A stretch of 64,000 bases of DNA, taken from NCBI RefSeq assembly GCF_040371755.1, contig NZ_BAABWE010000002.1, positions 62,001 through 126,000 on the forward strand, read 5' to 3'. The notes under the pieces were generated by a model that had not been told where the DNA came from, ran no database searches, and saw only the letters and a program-made list of their open reading frames with translations. Below are positions 63,690 through 64,000 of this stretch, in pieces (positions within the stretch are counted from its first letter, which is position 1; each line of letters starts with the position of its first letter). The position numbers and the translations under genes were made by a program. This stretch comes from Bermanella sp040371755. Its GTDB lineage: Bacteria; Pseudomonadota; Gammaproteobacteria; Pseudomonadales; Oceanobacteraceae.

Positions 63690-64000
63690 GTGAACCTAAG
63701 GGAGAAGATTGTTGCGCTGACTGTAGCCTCTATTTCCGTAGTTGCTATCACCTTAATAGGTGCAGGCCTGCTCATTCAAATGACAGCTTCAGAGCGATTT
63801 GAGACAGCCACCATTGATGCTAAAGCGCAACTATGGGAAAAAATTAGTGAAATTCACCTAGATGCAATGGAAGCAGATACCGCCAGCTTAATGCGTGACC
63901 GTGAAATTAAATCATCACTTAAAAAAGGGAATTACCAAAAATTAACTGAGTCCGCTGCAACCTCCTTCAAACGACTCAGTACATCAGGCGTATTAACACG
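63690..64000 (+). CDS. Membrane sensor protein, N-terminal part (3' end outside window)
   Basis: A GTG start at 63690, with AAGGAGGA in front, opens a frame that stays open to the window edge (103 codons). Residues about 8-32 form one membrane helix (IVALTVASISVVAITLIGAG), followed by a periplasmic-looking, charged helical segment (ISEIHLDAMEADTASLMRD) as in the first helix of sensor kinases, diguanylate cyclases or chemoreceptors. The output domain lies outside. It is 26 bases after the rhodanese gene. Confidence 0.78.
   Translation, partial: MNLREKIVALTVASISVVAITLIGAGLLIQMTASERFETATIDAKAQLWEKISEIHLDAMEADTASLMRDREIKSSLKKGNYQKLTESAATSFKRLSTSGVLT

Overview
The window is chromosomal DNA of a gammaproteobacterium with fairly low GC by eye. 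The order rapZ-ptsO-mgtE-yjgA followed by nit-yhdP-rng-maf-mreDCB opposite gatCAB is the order I know from the Pseudomonas/Oceanospirillales side of the class, so a marine Oceanospirillales-like heterotroph is the best guess (inference from synteny and composition; no rRNA or other marker is present). I saw no tRNA, rRNA, CRISPR array, insertion sequence or prophage.

Layout. 1-15.4 kb: housekeeping genes: the tail of rapZ, ptsO, mgtE and darP on the plus strand; then a long minus-strand run mreB-mreC-mreD-maf-rng-yhdP-nit; then gatC-gatA-gatB, whose stop codon lies inside nine copies of a 7-bp repeat. 15.5-24.2 kb: moeA, two paralogous long acyl-CoA dehydrogenases, a crotonase, a NIF3 protein and an AlgW/DegS protease. 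Upstream of the second dehydrogenase are three CAAAC-N4-GTTTG-type sites like those bound by the fatty-acid regulator PsrA. 24.3-28.4 kb: an unfamiliar divergent locus: an acylating aldehyde dehydrogenase with a fused Crp-type effector domain, facing a protein with three internal repeats and a protein with a FIST-C-like tail. 28.5-34 kb: amine/GABA catabolism (class III aminotransferase, GabD-like dehydrogenase, LysR, PuuB-like oxidase).

34-46.7 kb: a small secreted protein, a GNAT enzyme, then a urea/short-chain-amide module: urtABCDE-fmdA-fmdB read leftwards, and divergently a large hybrid kinase whose N-terminus is an NCS1-type permease, with its LuxR-type response regulator. 46.7-53.5 kb: mixed accessory genes (VOC protein, two divergent CXXCH proteins, alpha/beta hydrolase, NTF2-like protein, APC permease, cytochrome b561). 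53.8-58.8 kb: more polyamine metabolism (class I glutamine amidotransferase, PuuA-like ligase, agmatinase, LysR). 58.7-61.3 kb: a decayed glutarate module: lhgO is intact, csiD is a pseudogene with two internal deletions, and a CsiR-like GntR regulator is kept. 61.3-64 kb: a RegB/RegA-type redox two-component pair, a periplasmic rhodanese and the start of a membrane sensor.

Read together, the accessory half is built for using nitrogenous compounds. Agmatine would give putrescine (SpeB), which would be glutamylated (PuuA) and oxidised (PuuB), or transaminated directly, and then pass through GABA and succinate semialdehyde to succinate. Amides or urea would enter through Urt, with formamide split by FmdA. 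The least familiar parts are the cNMP-domain aldehyde dehydrogenase locus and the permease-kinase fusion. The clearest evolutionary event is the loss of CsiD beside an intact LhgO.
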